DNA of 62,404 bases from Chlorobiota bacterium (GTDB lineage Bacteria > Bacteroidota > Ignavibacteria > OLB7). The DNA lies in assembly GCA_016788565.1 (NCBI GenBank), contig JAEUSP010000010.1, positions 1-62,404 on the forward strand. The letters are read 5' to 3'. Both the position numbers and the translations under genes were made by a program. Positions 26,911 to 35,850 of the stretch are shown here, piece after piece. A model generated the notes under the pieces. That model saw only the letters and a list, made by a program, of their open reading frames with translations. It ran no database searches and had not been told where the DNA came from. The stretch's first letter is position 1. Each line of letters begins with the position of its first letter.

Positions 26911-26939
26911 TTGTTGAACCAGCGATTCTATTACTTTTG
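26911..26939 (+). promoter_or_regulatory. Promoter candidate for the hybrid sensor kinase
   Basis: TTG (26911-26913), 18 bases, TACTTTTG (26932-26939), a TAnnTTTG match 44 bases before the ATG at 26984. Confidence 0.55.
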
Positions 26940-26983
26940 CTTCCCGAACAATCATACCTGACCGGTAGCCTACCTTTTTGCCA

Positions 26984-29900
26984 ATGAAGGCCCCTTTCCC
27001 AGCAAACGAAACCGACCGACTTGCCGCACTGCTCCGCTACGGCGTTCTTGATACCGAAGCCGAGCAGTCGTTTGATGACCTGACGGAGCTGGCCGCCCAA
27101 ATCTGCGGAACTCCAATCGCGCTGATAACGCTGGTTGATGCCGACCGGCTATGGTTCAAATCCAACATCGGGATGAATGCCAGCCAGATCAGCCGCGACA
27201 TCGCCTTCTGCGCCCACGCAATCCTGACCCCTGATAACCTGTTCGTTGTTCCCGACACGTTGCTGGATGAACGCTTTGCCACCAACCCGTTAGTGGTGGG
27301 GGAAACCAATATCCGGTTTTACGCCGGCGCGCCAATCGTCACCCCCGATGGATACCCGCTGGGCAACGTGTGCGTGCTTGATTGCGTGCCACGAACCCTT
27401 ACCCAACAACAGAAATCCACACTGCAAAAACTTAGCCGCCAAGCAATCCGATTGCTTGAGCTTCGGCTGAACCTTACGCAACTGCACGACACCCATACCT
27501 TGCTGCACCAAAGTGAGCAACGCTACCGGATGCTGGTGGAGCTATCCGGCGATATGGTGACGCAGTTGGAGTTAGATGGAACCTACACCTACGCTTCGCC
27601 GGCAAGCCGCTCGGTGGTGGGATATGAACCGGAGGAAATAGTCGGCAAAAACGCTACCGAATTTCTTCATCCCGACGACCTTCAGCGGATGATTGAAGTC
27701 TATGAACGGGGGGAAGGAAGCGAGGATTTGGTCCAGACCTACAACTACCGATTCCGCCACCGCGAAGGGCACTGGGTGTGGCTGGAAACCGCCAGCCGTG
27801 TTGTGCTTCGATTGCCCAGCCGTGGCCGCAGTATCGTGGCCACCTCGCGCGATATCACCTCCGGCATTGAAGCCGAGCAAACATTACGCGAAAGCGAGGA
27901 GCAATACCGCTCGGTGGTGGCAACCTTGACAGAGGGGGTGATGCTGATAGCCGGAAACGGCGAGATCACCGCCTGCAACGCAGCCGCCGAAACAATCCTT
28001 GGAGCCTCCAGCGACCGGCTGCTTGGCCAAAACATTTTTGTTGCAGAATCGCGCAACATCCACGAAGATGGAGCACCATTCCATATCGAAAAATATCCGG
28101 CCTACATCACCGCCACAACTGGGAAGCCATGCACCGACGTGGTGATGGGGCTTCCGCATCCAGATAGAGGGATTATCTGGATTGCGCTGAACTCGCTGCC
28201 GGTGATGCACGAAGGGGCAACCGCCCCGTACACCACGGTCGTCTCCTTCAGTGATGTCACCGAACGGAAACGTGCCGAGGACGAGCTTCGCGCAAGCGAG
28301 GAGCGGTACAAGTACCTTGTGGATCACGCCAGCGACATCATCTACCGTGCCAACGCCGAAGGGCAATTCACCTTTGTGAACCCAACCGCCGGGCGCGTGC
28401 TGGGATTCCAGCTGGATGAGTTGATCGGGAAACATTATCTAGAACTTGTTGCCCCAGCCCAGCGCGACGCAGCAAAACGCTTCTACCTGAAGCAGTTCAT
28501 CACCCAAACCCGCAACACCTACTACGAGTTCTCCTGCACTGCGCACGACGGGCGGACGTTGTGGTTCGGCCAAAACGCTCACTTGATTCTTGAGCAGGGA
28601 AGGATGGTGGGATTCCAAGCCGTTGCGCGCGACATCACCGAGCGGAAGCAAGTGGAGGAAGCTCTGCGCGAAAGCGAAGCGCTGTTCCACACTGCGTTCG
28701 ATTCCGCGCCAATCGGGATGGCACTGGTCTCCATTGAAGGGCATTGGCTGCAAGCCAATCACGCCTTGTGCCAGATTGTGGGATACAGCGAGGAGGAGTT
28801 GCTGCGAACCAACTTCCAAAGCATCACCCACACCGACGACTTAGAGCCGCAGATGGACTTGCTGTACCGAACATTAATCGGCGAGCTTCCCGGATACCAA
28901 ATGGAGAAGCGGTACATCCACAAACAGGGATACCCGGTTTGGACACAACTCAGCGTTTCCATCGTTCGCGATCCGCAAAACAAACCGCTCTATTTCATTT
29001 CCCAAATTCAAGACATCACCGCCCAACGCCAGACCCTGACCGAGCTTGCCGAAGCCCGCGACGCGGCGTTGGAATCCACGCGGTTGAAGTCGCAGTTTTT
29101 GGCCAACATGAGCCACGAAATCCGCACCCCGATGAACGGCATTATCGGCATGGCCGACCTGCTGATGACCACGCACCTGGGACCGCAACAATACCAGTTT
29201 GCCAACACCATCCAAGCCTCGGCATTGGACCTTCTGACGATCCTGAACGACATCTTGGATTTCTCCAAAATTGAGGCCGGGAGGGTCAGCTTTGAAAATA
29301 TCCCCTTCTCGATTCGCGGGGCATTGGCGGCCACCACCCAACTGCTGTGGCAGCGCGCCAACGCCAAAGGGCTTCAGCTTGCCTTCAGCGTTCCCCCCGA
29401 CGTTCCCGACCGCGTGATGGGTGACCCGGTCAGGCTGCGGCAAGTGCTGAACAACCTTCTGAACAACGCCATAAAATTCACGGCCTTTGGCGAAGTAGTG
29501 GTTCGGGTGGTGGGATTGCCGTCGCCGCAGGGGTCGGTTGCTGTCCGGTTCGAGGTGAGCGATACCGGAATCGGAATTTCTAGCGACGCGCTTCCGCAGT
29601 TGTTCACCCCGTTTAACCAAGCCGATAACTCCACCACACGCAAATATGGCGGAACCGGTTTGGGGCTTGCCATTTGCCAGCAGTTGGTGGAGCTTATGGG
29701 GGGAACAATCGGCGTGCAAAGCCAAAGCGGAACTGGCTCCACCTTCTGGTTTGTGCTCACCTTCCCGCTGGCATCGCAGGCAACTGCGGAGACGGCTGTG
29801 GAAACTCAACCGATCTCCCCGCCAGAATTGGGCTATCCAGAACGTGAGGGACAATCGCCCCAAAACTCCACCATGCGGATACTGGTGGCCGAGGATAACC

Positions 29901-30643
29901 CGATAAACCAACGGGTGACACTGGGCCAGCTTGCGCGGCTTGGCTTCCAAGCTGATGTGGTGAACAACGGAGTGGAGGCGCTGGACGCATTATCGCGCAC
30001 GCGGTACGACCTTGTGTTTATGGATTGCCAGATGCCGGAAATGGATGGCTACCAGGCCGCGCGCGAAATCCGCCGCCGCGAAGGGCCGCGCCGCACCACG
30101 ATTATCGCGCTGACCGCCGGGGCAATGCAGGGCGTACGGGAAGAATGCCTTGCGGCCGGGATGGATGATTACATCGCCAAACCGGTGCAGCTGGAAAAAC
30201 TGCAAGCGATTCTGGAACAATGGGCTGGCCAACCCCAGAGCATTGCTGCTGCTACCGATTCTGATTCTAACACCACCACCGACGCGGCACCGCCCCCATT
30301 AGATAGTGAGGTGATTGCAAGCCTTCGTGCGTTGGGGGGGAATGGTGGCGAAGGAATTCTGGATGAGTTGATTGATCTGTTCCGGGGCGATGTCCCGGTT
30401 GCGCTTGCCCAGCTACGCGACGCGCTGCAAAACGATGACACCCTCATCACTGCCGGGCGGATCAGCCACCGGATAAAGGGAAGCAGCGCAATCCTTGGAG
30501 CCGTTCCCCTTGCCGAATCGCTGAACGCCATGGAGGAAGCCTGCCGCCGTGGCGAACGCACCACCGCACTGCAGATGCTTCCAAAACTTGAAGAGCAGAT
30601 TGCCGCCGTGATCCAGGCACTGAAACGGGAACAACACCGCTAA
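26984..30643 (+). CDS. GAF-PAS4 hybrid sensor histidine kinase with receiver and Hpt domains
   Basis: 1219 residues from ATG 26984 (a TTG two codons earlier is less likely). Domains in order: GAF (~20-160, ITLVDADRLWFKSNIG), four PAS/PAC modules (~170-290, 300-420, 425-545, 550-670), HisKA with phospho-acceptor His711 in ANMSHEIRTPMNGI, HATPase_c (NNAIKF; VSDTGIGIS; YGGTGLGLAICQQL), receiver with Asp1014 in DLVFMDCQMPEMDG, and Hpt with His1162 in ISHRIKGSSAIL. No membrane segment is visible, so it should sense a cytoplasmic signal. The internal His-Asp-His chain implies a separate response regulator; none is adjacent. The next gene, a methyltransferase, starts 25 bp later. Confidence 0.95.
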   Translation: MKAPFPANETDRLAALLRYGVLDTEAEQSFDDLTELAAQICGTPIALITLVDADRLWFKSNIGMNASQISRDIAFCAHAILTPDNLFVVPDTLLDERFATNPLVVGETNIRFYAGAPIVTPDGYPLGNVCVLDCVPRTLTQQQKSTLQKLSRQAIRLLELRLNLTQLHDTHTLLHQSEQRYRMLVELSGDMVTQLELDGTYTYASPASRSVVGYEPEEIVGKNATEFLHPDDLQRMIEVYERGEGSEDLVQTYNYRFRHREGHWVWLETASRVVLRLPSRGRSIVATSRDITSGIEAEQTLRESEEQYRSVVATLTEGVMLIAGNGEITACNAAAETILGASSDRLLGQNIFVAESRNIHEDGAPFHIEKYPAYITATTGKPCTDVVMGLPHPDRGIIWIALNSLPVMHEGATAPYTTVVSFSDVTERKRAEDELRASEERYKYLVDHASDIIYRANAEGQFTFVNPTAGRVLGFQLDELIGKHYLELVAPAQRDAAKRFYLKQFITQTRNTYYEFSCTAHDGRTLWFGQNAHLILEQGRMVGFQAVARDITERKQVEEALRESEALFHTAFDSAPIGMALVSIEGHWLQANHALCQIVGYSEEELLRTNFQSITHTDDLEPQMDLLYRTLIGELPGYQMEKRYIHKQGYPVWTQLSVSIVRDPQNKPLYFISQIQDITAQRQTLTELAEARDAALESTRLKSQFLANMSHEIRTPMNGIIGMADLLMTTHLGPQQYQFANTIQASALDLLTILNDILDFSKIEAGRVSFENIPFSIRGALAATTQLLWQRANAKGLQLAFSVPPDVPDRVMGDPVRLRQVLNNLLNNAIKFTAFGEVVVRVVGLPSPQGSVAVRFEVSDTGIGISSDALPQLFTPFNQADNSTTRKYGGTGLGLAICQQLVELMGGTIGVQSQSGTGSTFWFVLTFPLASQATAETAVETQPISPPELGYPEREGQSPQNSTMRILVAEDNPINQRVTLGQLARLGFQADVVNNGVEALDALSRTRYDLVFMDCQMPEMDGYQAAREIRRREGPRRTTIIALTAGAMQGVREECLAAGMDDYIAKPVQLEKLQAILEQWAGQPQSIAAATDSDSNTTTDAAPPPLDSEVIASLRALGGNGGEGILDELIDLFRGDVPVALAQLRDALQNDDTLITAGRISHRIKGSSAILGAVPLAESLNAMEEACRRGERTTALQMLPKLEEQIAAVIQALKREQHR

Positions 30644-30668
30644 CCAAACCCCAACTATCCCAACCACT

Positions 30669-31625
30669 GTGGCATCACCACGATATTCAGAAGAACTTGT
30701 CCTGCGGGTCAATGAGCTGTACTACGATTTCACCTTCCAGCAGTATGGCGCGATTCATAGCGAGATGGGGGCCAACGAGAAGAAGCGGTGGGAAAACATT
30801 GCGCAGCAATTTCTGCAATTCCCCCACCCTGCGGCCATTGCCGATTTGGGAACCGGGAACGGGTTTGTTCCGCTAACGATTGCTCCATTTCTGCGCCCCC
30901 ACGACACCATTCACTGCGCCGACATTTCCGCCGGGATGTTGCAGGCCGCACAGCGCAACCTGCAAGCCGCCACGTTGCCCCCCGCTTTCAAGTTCGTGAA
31001 AATTGAAAGCCAGGCCCCGCTGCGGCTCCCCTTCGATTCGGAAACGCTGGATGCGGTGGCGATGAACTCCGTGCTGCATCACATCCGCAACACCAGCGAA
31101 TTTCTGGCCGAGATAGACCGCATCCTGAAACCGGGCGGGTTGGTGGTGATTGGCCACGAGCCGAACGGGTTGTTCCGCCAGCATCCATTTTTGTGGCGGA
31201 ATTACCGGTTCCTCTCTTCGGTGATTCACCCCACCATCGGGGCAACTGTTGTTTCGCAGAAGCTGCGGCTGTACGGCCCCATGATGAAACTCTACTATCG
31301 CCTGTTTCCGGAAAAAGGGGAGCGGAGCCGAAGGATGATGGAGCAGATAAACCGAACCCTGATCGAAGAAGGGATCAGCCAAAAACCGATCCAGTTGGAA
31401 GAGCTTGCCAACATCACCGACATCCGCGACATGGAGGGCTTTGTTCCCGACCAACTGCTTCCCAACTACCGGTTGCTTCACCTGGAATCGTATGACTACC
31501 TGCGGGTGATAAACCGCCACCGCCCGAACAACCCGATTGTCGGCTGGTACAATCGCCAGTTGGCCAAACGATTTCCAACCTGTGGCGGGACCTTTTTTGT
31601 GGTGCTTCGCAAGCCGGGTGAGTAA
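30669..31625 (+). CDS. Class I SAM-dependent methyltransferase
   Basis: 318 residues from a GTG start. The Rossmann motifs are clear: AIADLGTGNGFVPLTIAPFL (motif I), IHCADISAGMLQAAQ (motif II, the acidic residue binding SAM ribose), LDAVAMNSVLHHI (motif IV) and LKPGGLVVIGHE (post-IV). The C-terminal ~130 residues (PEKGERSRRMMEQINRTLIE and on) are not recognised. The substrate is unknown; the motif set fits small-molecule or lipid methylation. It follows the sensor kinase closely and may be co-transcribed. It ends 2 bp before the stop of the convergent gene. Confidence 0.9.
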   Translation: MASPRYSEELVLRVNELYYDFTFQQYGAIHSEMGANEKKRWENIAQQFLQFPHPAAIADLGTGNGFVPLTIAPFLRPHDTIHCADISAGMLQAAQRNLQAATLPPAFKFVKIESQAPLRLPFDSETLDAVAMNSVLHHIRNTSEFLAEIDRILKPGGLVVIGHEPNGLFRQHPFLWRNYRFLSSVIHPTIGATVVSQKLRLYGPMMKLYYRLFPEKGERSRRMMEQINRTLIEEGISQKPIQLEELANITDIRDMEGFVPDQLLPNYRLLHLESYDYLRVINRHRPNNPIVGWYNRQLAKRFPTCGGTFFVVLRKPGE

Positions 31626-31627
31626 GC

Positions 31628-34600
31628 CTACCGGCCAACAACCGTCACCACTGCCCGCCCGATAATTTCGCCGCCGTTGCTCCGCACCACCACCATGTAG
31701 TTCCCCGAAGGTAGCCCGGCGGTGGGCCAGCGGTCGCGGTACAGGTTGGCTTCGCGATGTTGGCCGGCTATTGGTGTGGCAATTTTCCGCCCCAGCATAT
31801 CCCACAGCTCAAGCGTCACGCGGCTTGGTGTGCGCAGCCGCGATTCTACCAGAAGTTCACCTCCACTACTCCACGCAGCCACCTGAGCCTGATACTCCGG
31901 TTCGGGGGAAACTGAGGTTGCAATCTCCCCGGTTGTGAAGCTCCATGTTGGGGACCATTGGCTTGGTCCCAACCGGTTGTTCCCCATCACACGCCAGTAG
32001 TATTTGCTGTTGGTTTGCAACCCGCTGTACCCGAACTGCGGGGCGGTAACGGAATCGGCATCAATCAGCGTGGCGGAGAAATCCTGGGCCGAAGAAAGCT
32101 GCACCCGATACCAGGCCGCGCCGGAAAGATCGTTCCAGTAAAGTTTCCGGGTTGTGGGGACCGCCGCCGAATCGTTTTCTGGAGAAAGCAGCGCGGGGCC
32201 AACGGATAGCTGCGGCGTTGCCACCTTCACCGAATCAAGTATCCCGGTTCCAAGATTCCAGTAGGTTCCCCCCCCCGATTGCTGAAGCCGCACGGGGCGA
32301 ACCAGATAGACGTTGTTCCCATCCGGCGCGGCAAGGTCGTGAAAAATGGAGGTGGCAATGGGGGATTGCGTCAGTCGGGTGAACGGGCTATCAATGGAAG
32401 CGGCGCGGTAGATATGCCACCCCTGAACGCTGTCATCTGGCAAGCCCCACTCCAACCGAACCAGCGGCCGCGATGACGGTGTGGAAACGGAAAATCCCAC
32501 CGCCGATTTCACAACGTGCAGCCGCAAGGTTGGGTCCCCCATCAGCGCGATGTGGACCCCACGGGCGTAGAGTTGGTTGCCGGGGATGTAGCCCTGGCTG
32601 TTGTTTTGGGTTTGCCGAACGCTTTCGCCGATTGTTCCCCCGGTTCCCATCTGGTGGAAAAACCAGTTCGGGGCGTTCCCTGCCCAGCAGACCGCAAGCG
32701 AGGGGATTGCCCCGCCCAACGGCATTCGCAGAAGTGTGTTTTGCGCCCGCTTCCAATCGTAGAAATTGTTGCCGTACAGCAACGTGAAGGTGCTGCGGAA
32801 CGGTTGCGAAGCCCACAAACTGCTGGTTAGCCGGTTGATCCCAATCACAGTGTCGCTTCCCCGCCCGCCGGCGTAGCTGAACAGATATGCGCTGTCCTGA
32901 AGCTCGCGCAGATATTCCCAATTCCGCCCCGACTTCACCCCGCTGCTTCCGAACAACGCCCCGATGTTGCGGAACGCATTGGCCGAGACCTCCGGTTGGA
33001 TGTTATCAAACGAAGTCTCGATGTACCCCCGCTCCGGCACCCTCCCCGCGGCCCCGGTGCGGAACTGGTGGTTGGCATCGAAGTAGCGTTTCAGCAGAGC
33101 GGCTTCGGTTTCGTTCAAGGCGGGAAGATTCCCCAGCCACAGCCGCCCCACTTGCAACTCAACATCGGAGGGGAGCTCCGATTGGTCGAACTTCCCGTCG
33201 CCGGTGATGTTCGGGGTTTGCACGCCGTTCCCTTTTGCATCATAGACGATGGAGTCAGTCCAGGCCCCGTTCATCTCGCCGAAATAGACATCGGCAGGCT
33301 GCGCGCCAATCCGCTCGGCAACGCCATCGGGGGCAAAATCGCCGGAGTATGCGGGGAGGAAATCGCCCACAAACAGCACTGCTTTCAGGTTGGCGGAATC
33401 GGCGCGGTAGCGGGCAATAATGGTGTCGCGCATGGCGGCGGGGGGAATATCCGCTGGCTGAAGCATGGTTTCCACCTGCCAGCCATCGCCAACAAGGTCG
33501 GCACGGAACTGCTGCAACTGGGGGGCAAGCTGGGGCGCAAGATTTTTTTCAACAATCACCAATATCCCCCCGCGCTTTTCCACAATCGGGAGCTCGATTC
33601 CCGCCGCCAGATAGCCGTAGCCGTTCAGCAGTGGGGTGGTTTTCAGGATGCGATACTCATACTGCTTCCCAAGCTCCACCGGCGTGTGCCGCCACGTCGC
33701 GGCGGTTCCGGGAAGCTGCGCAACGTTGCGCCAGGGTTCGGCTGGGTTGGTTCGCACCGCCACGCTGAACCCGGTTGCCAGCGGGTCGGCTGGCCAGACC
33801 AGGGTGATGGAGGGGGGATTGCTGCTGGTGGTTGCCGAAGCCATCACGGCAAAGTCGCGCCCAACGGCGCGGTCAATGATGCTGAAGTTTCCGTTGCTGC
33901 TGTCGGCGTTGGCTGGGTTGGCCACATCACTAATCCGAATCCGGCATTCCGTGGAGGGGGTGTTGGGAACAACCCAGGCGTAGCTTCCGGCGGCGGCGGG
34001 GGTGTTGCCAACCAGTGTGGACCATTTCACCCCGCCGTCGGTGGAGAACTCGATGCGAAGGTCCGCCACCCCTTTCGATCCCCACGTAATCGCCCGTTGC
34101 GACCCCACATCCCACACTTGCCCACCATCGGGACCAAACAGCGTCAGCGGCTGGGGCGCGACGTAGCGTTGGTAGCGGATGATTGCCCCGCTATCGCCAA
34201 CGGCAACGCCAACGGTGTCGTTAAAAAAACTGATGGAGTAGAGGTTGTGTGGGGTGCTGGAGTATTCGGCATTCCACCCCGTGCCGTTGTATCGAATCAC
34301 CGTCCCGCGATCGCCCACCGCCCAGCCGTTTGCGGGGGCGGTGAAGCAAAGGCTCCATAAATCGAATCCGGTGCCGGAGTTTGCGCTGCGCCAGGGGGTC
34401 GCGCCACGGTCGCGTGTGGTGCGGATGATCCCTTTGGCTCCGGCAATCCACCCGGTGTCGGCACCGGTGAACCAGACGGCATAAAAGTTTGTTCCGATTG
34501 GGGCCGCGGTGTTGGTTTGGGGAATCCATTCGCTGGCCAGGTTTACGTTTTTCATCAGTGCCCCGGTTCCCGGGTTGGCGGTAGTCCCAACTGCCCAGCC

Positions 34601-35125
34601 AGCAACGGGAGTTTGGAAATGGAGGTCGGTGACGGTGGGGGCCGTCACGTTCGACATCGGTTGCCACAGCACCCCGCCGTTGTTGGTGCGAAGGATGGTG
34701 TAGTTCGCTCCGCCAACCCACCCCGTGGTGGGTGAGCTAAAAAAAATCGTGTGGAGTGGTTGCGTTGTTCCGGTTACTTGCCGTGTCCACGTTGTTCCGC
34801 CGTTGGCGGTGGCCAGCACCGTGCCGGAATCCCCCGCCGCCCACCCCTTGATGGAGTCGCTAAAAAACACCGAGCGGAGCTTCACGGTTGTGCCACTGGT
34901 TTGCTGGCTCCAGCTTCGCCCGCCATCGGCTGTTTTTAGGATCACCCCCTGATCGCCCACGCACCAACCGGACCAGCGTGTGGCCATGCAGACACCGTTC
35001 AACGAGGTCGGGACTCCGCTGGGCTGAGTAGTCCATTGCTGAGATTGAACGCGGCCAAACCCAGCCGCAATCAGCATGATGAACGGCAGCAGCCGCAACC
35101 GAAAAGAGAAGTGGAACAACGACAT
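31628..35125 (-). CDS. T9SS cargo: YCF48/BNR propeller joined to a gingipain (C25)-like domain
   Basis: 1165 residues from ATG 35125, which begins a signal peptide (MSLFHFSFRLRLLPFIMLIA, cleavage near VQSQ). Residues ~30-370 hold six or seven YCF48-type blades (VILKTADGGRSWSQQTSGTT; GTVLATANGGTTWTRQVTGT). A beta sandwich follows (~370-530). Residues ~560-900 look like peptidase family C25: NLKAVLFVGDFLPAYSG, PADVYFGEMNG, DVELQVGRLWLGN, ALMGDPTLRLHVV. Where gingipains have the catalytic GHG, this protein reads AGGRGSDT (Arg755), and the nearest cysteine candidate is Cys813 in AVCWAGN, farther away than usual, so it may be inactive. It ends in a T9SS domain (WDMLGRKIATP; LPSGNYMVVV). Confidence 0.85.
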   Translation of the reverse strand: MSLFHFSFRLRLLPFIMLIAAGFGRVQSQQWTTQPSGVPTSLNGVCMATRWSGWCVGDQGVILKTADGGRSWSQQTSGTTVKLRSVFFSDSIKGWAAGDSGTVLATANGGTTWTRQVTGTTQPLHTIFFSSPTTGWVGGANYTILRTNNGGVLWQPMSNVTAPTVTDLHFQTPVAGWAVGTTANPGTGALMKNVNLASEWIPQTNTAAPIGTNFYAVWFTGADTGWIAGAKGIIRTTRDRGATPWRSANSGTGFDLWSLCFTAPANGWAVGDRGTVIRYNGTGWNAEYSSTPHNLYSISFFNDTVGVAVGDSGAIIRYQRYVAPQPLTLFGPDGGQVWDVGSQRAITWGSKGVADLRIEFSTDGGVKWSTLVGNTPAAAGSYAWVVPNTPSTECRIRISDVANPANADSSNGNFSIIDRAVGRDFAVMASATTSSNPPSITLVWPADPLATGFSVAVRTNPAEPWRNVAQLPGTAATWRHTPVELGKQYEYRILKTTPLLNGYGYLAAGIELPIVEKRGGILVIVEKNLAPQLAPQLQQFRADLVGDGWQVETMLQPADIPPAAMRDTIIARYRADSANLKAVLFVGDFLPAYSGDFAPDGVAERIGAQPADVYFGEMNGAWTDSIVYDAKGNGVQTPNITGDGKFDQSELPSDVELQVGRLWLGNLPALNETEAALLKRYFDANHQFRTGAAGRVPERGYIETSFDNIQPEVSANAFRNIGALFGSSGVKSGRNWEYLRELQDSAYLFSYAGGRGSDTVIGINRLTSSLWASQPFRSTFTLLYGNNFYDWKRAQNTLLRMPLGGAIPSLAVCWAGNAPNWFFHQMGTGGTIGESVRQTQNNSQGYIPGNQLYARGVHIALMGDPTLRLHVVKSAVGFSVSTPSSRPLVRLEWGLPDDSVQGWHIYRAASIDSPFTRLTQSPIATSIFHDLAAPDGNNVYLVRPVRLQQSGGGTYWNLGTGILDSVKVATPQLSVGPALLSPENDSAAVPTTRKLYWNDLSGAAWYRVQLSSAQDFSATLIDADSVTAPQFGYSGLQTNSKYYWRVMGNNRLGPSQWSPTWSFTTGEIATSVSPEPEYQAQVAAWSSGGELLVESRLRTPSRVTLELWDMLGRKIATPIAGQHREANLYRDRWPTAGLPSGNYMVVVRSNGGEIIGRAVVTVVGR

Positions 35126-35207
35126 GGGCAGAGAGGAAAATTGAGCAAGATTAAGCAAGGTTGATTTGGCTGCCGTGGCATCGCGGCGATTGGCTCGGAA
35201 TCTCCAT

Positions 35208-35720
35208 TCAGGAAAGCTGGCGCAGCACCGATTGGATGAACTCCGCTTTGCCCTCGGTGTAGGCCATGCGGTCGTGCGGAAATCGTGCGGCAAGCTCTTC
35301 TTTCAGTTGTTGGTATTGGGCCACCGCATCGGGATTGCGCCGAAGGTGGTCGCGGAAGGGGATCAGCGTACTCCACTGGTACCCGCCCACCACCACCATG
35401 TGGAGATGATGCGTCCGGTGTGGCAGGCCACGGGTGAAGTAGTGGCGTTCCGGCAATCCGTTTTCCCCTTTGTACTCATATCCCAACCCAGCCAGCGGGG
35501 CCACACACGCCGGGACATGATCCAGCGATTCCACCCCAATGGCGATATCCAAAATTGGTTTTGCGGCAAGGCCCGGCACGGCGGTGCTGCCAACGTGTTC
35601 AATGGCCAGCGCGTGGTGGCCAATGGCCGCCGCAATCCGCTCCCGTTCGGCAACGAACAACCGTTCCCACACGGGATTGTACGGAACGATCTTCACAGTT
35701 CCAGCTTCCAGTCCAATCAT
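35208..35720 (-). CDS. GrpB-family nucleotidyltransferase-fold protein
   Basis: 170 residues from ATG 35720. VKIVPYNPVWERLFVAERER opens the domain; IEHVGSTAVPGLAAKPILDI is the signature carrying the nucleotidyltransferase-like GS-x-D motif (GSTAVPGLAAKPILDIAIGV). HRTHHLHMVV and FRDHLRRNPDAVAQYQQLK complete the family pattern. GrpB proteins stand alone or fuse to dephospho-CoA kinase; their substrate is not established. It lies 82 bp upstream of the YCF48/C25 gene on the same strand. Confidence 0.93.
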   Translation of the reverse strand: MIGLEAGTVKIVPYNPVWERLFVAERERIAAAIGHHALAIEHVGSTAVPGLAAKPILDIAIGVESLDHVPACVAPLAGLGYEYKGENGLPERHYFTRGLPHRTHHLHMVVVGGYQWSTLIPFRDHLRRNPDAVAQYQQLKEELAARFPHDRMAYTEGKAEFIQSVLRQLS

Positions 35721-35850
35721 GGCGCAATTTAGCAAGAATGGAGAGGCACAACAGGGTAACAACTGCGTCAAGGCAACAGTAGGTTGGTTTCAGTATCACG
35801 AACGCTTCACCGTGTACGGTCTGCACCCGCAACCTTATTCAGGAAGCCAT

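Noticed and set aside
28874-29950. 358-residue minus-strand open frame
   Set aside because: Antisense to the kinase core of the hybrid sensor; no recognisable domain.
32996-34360. 454-residue plus-strand frame
   Set aside because: Antisense to the YCF48/C25 cargo gene; composition is that of a complement frame.
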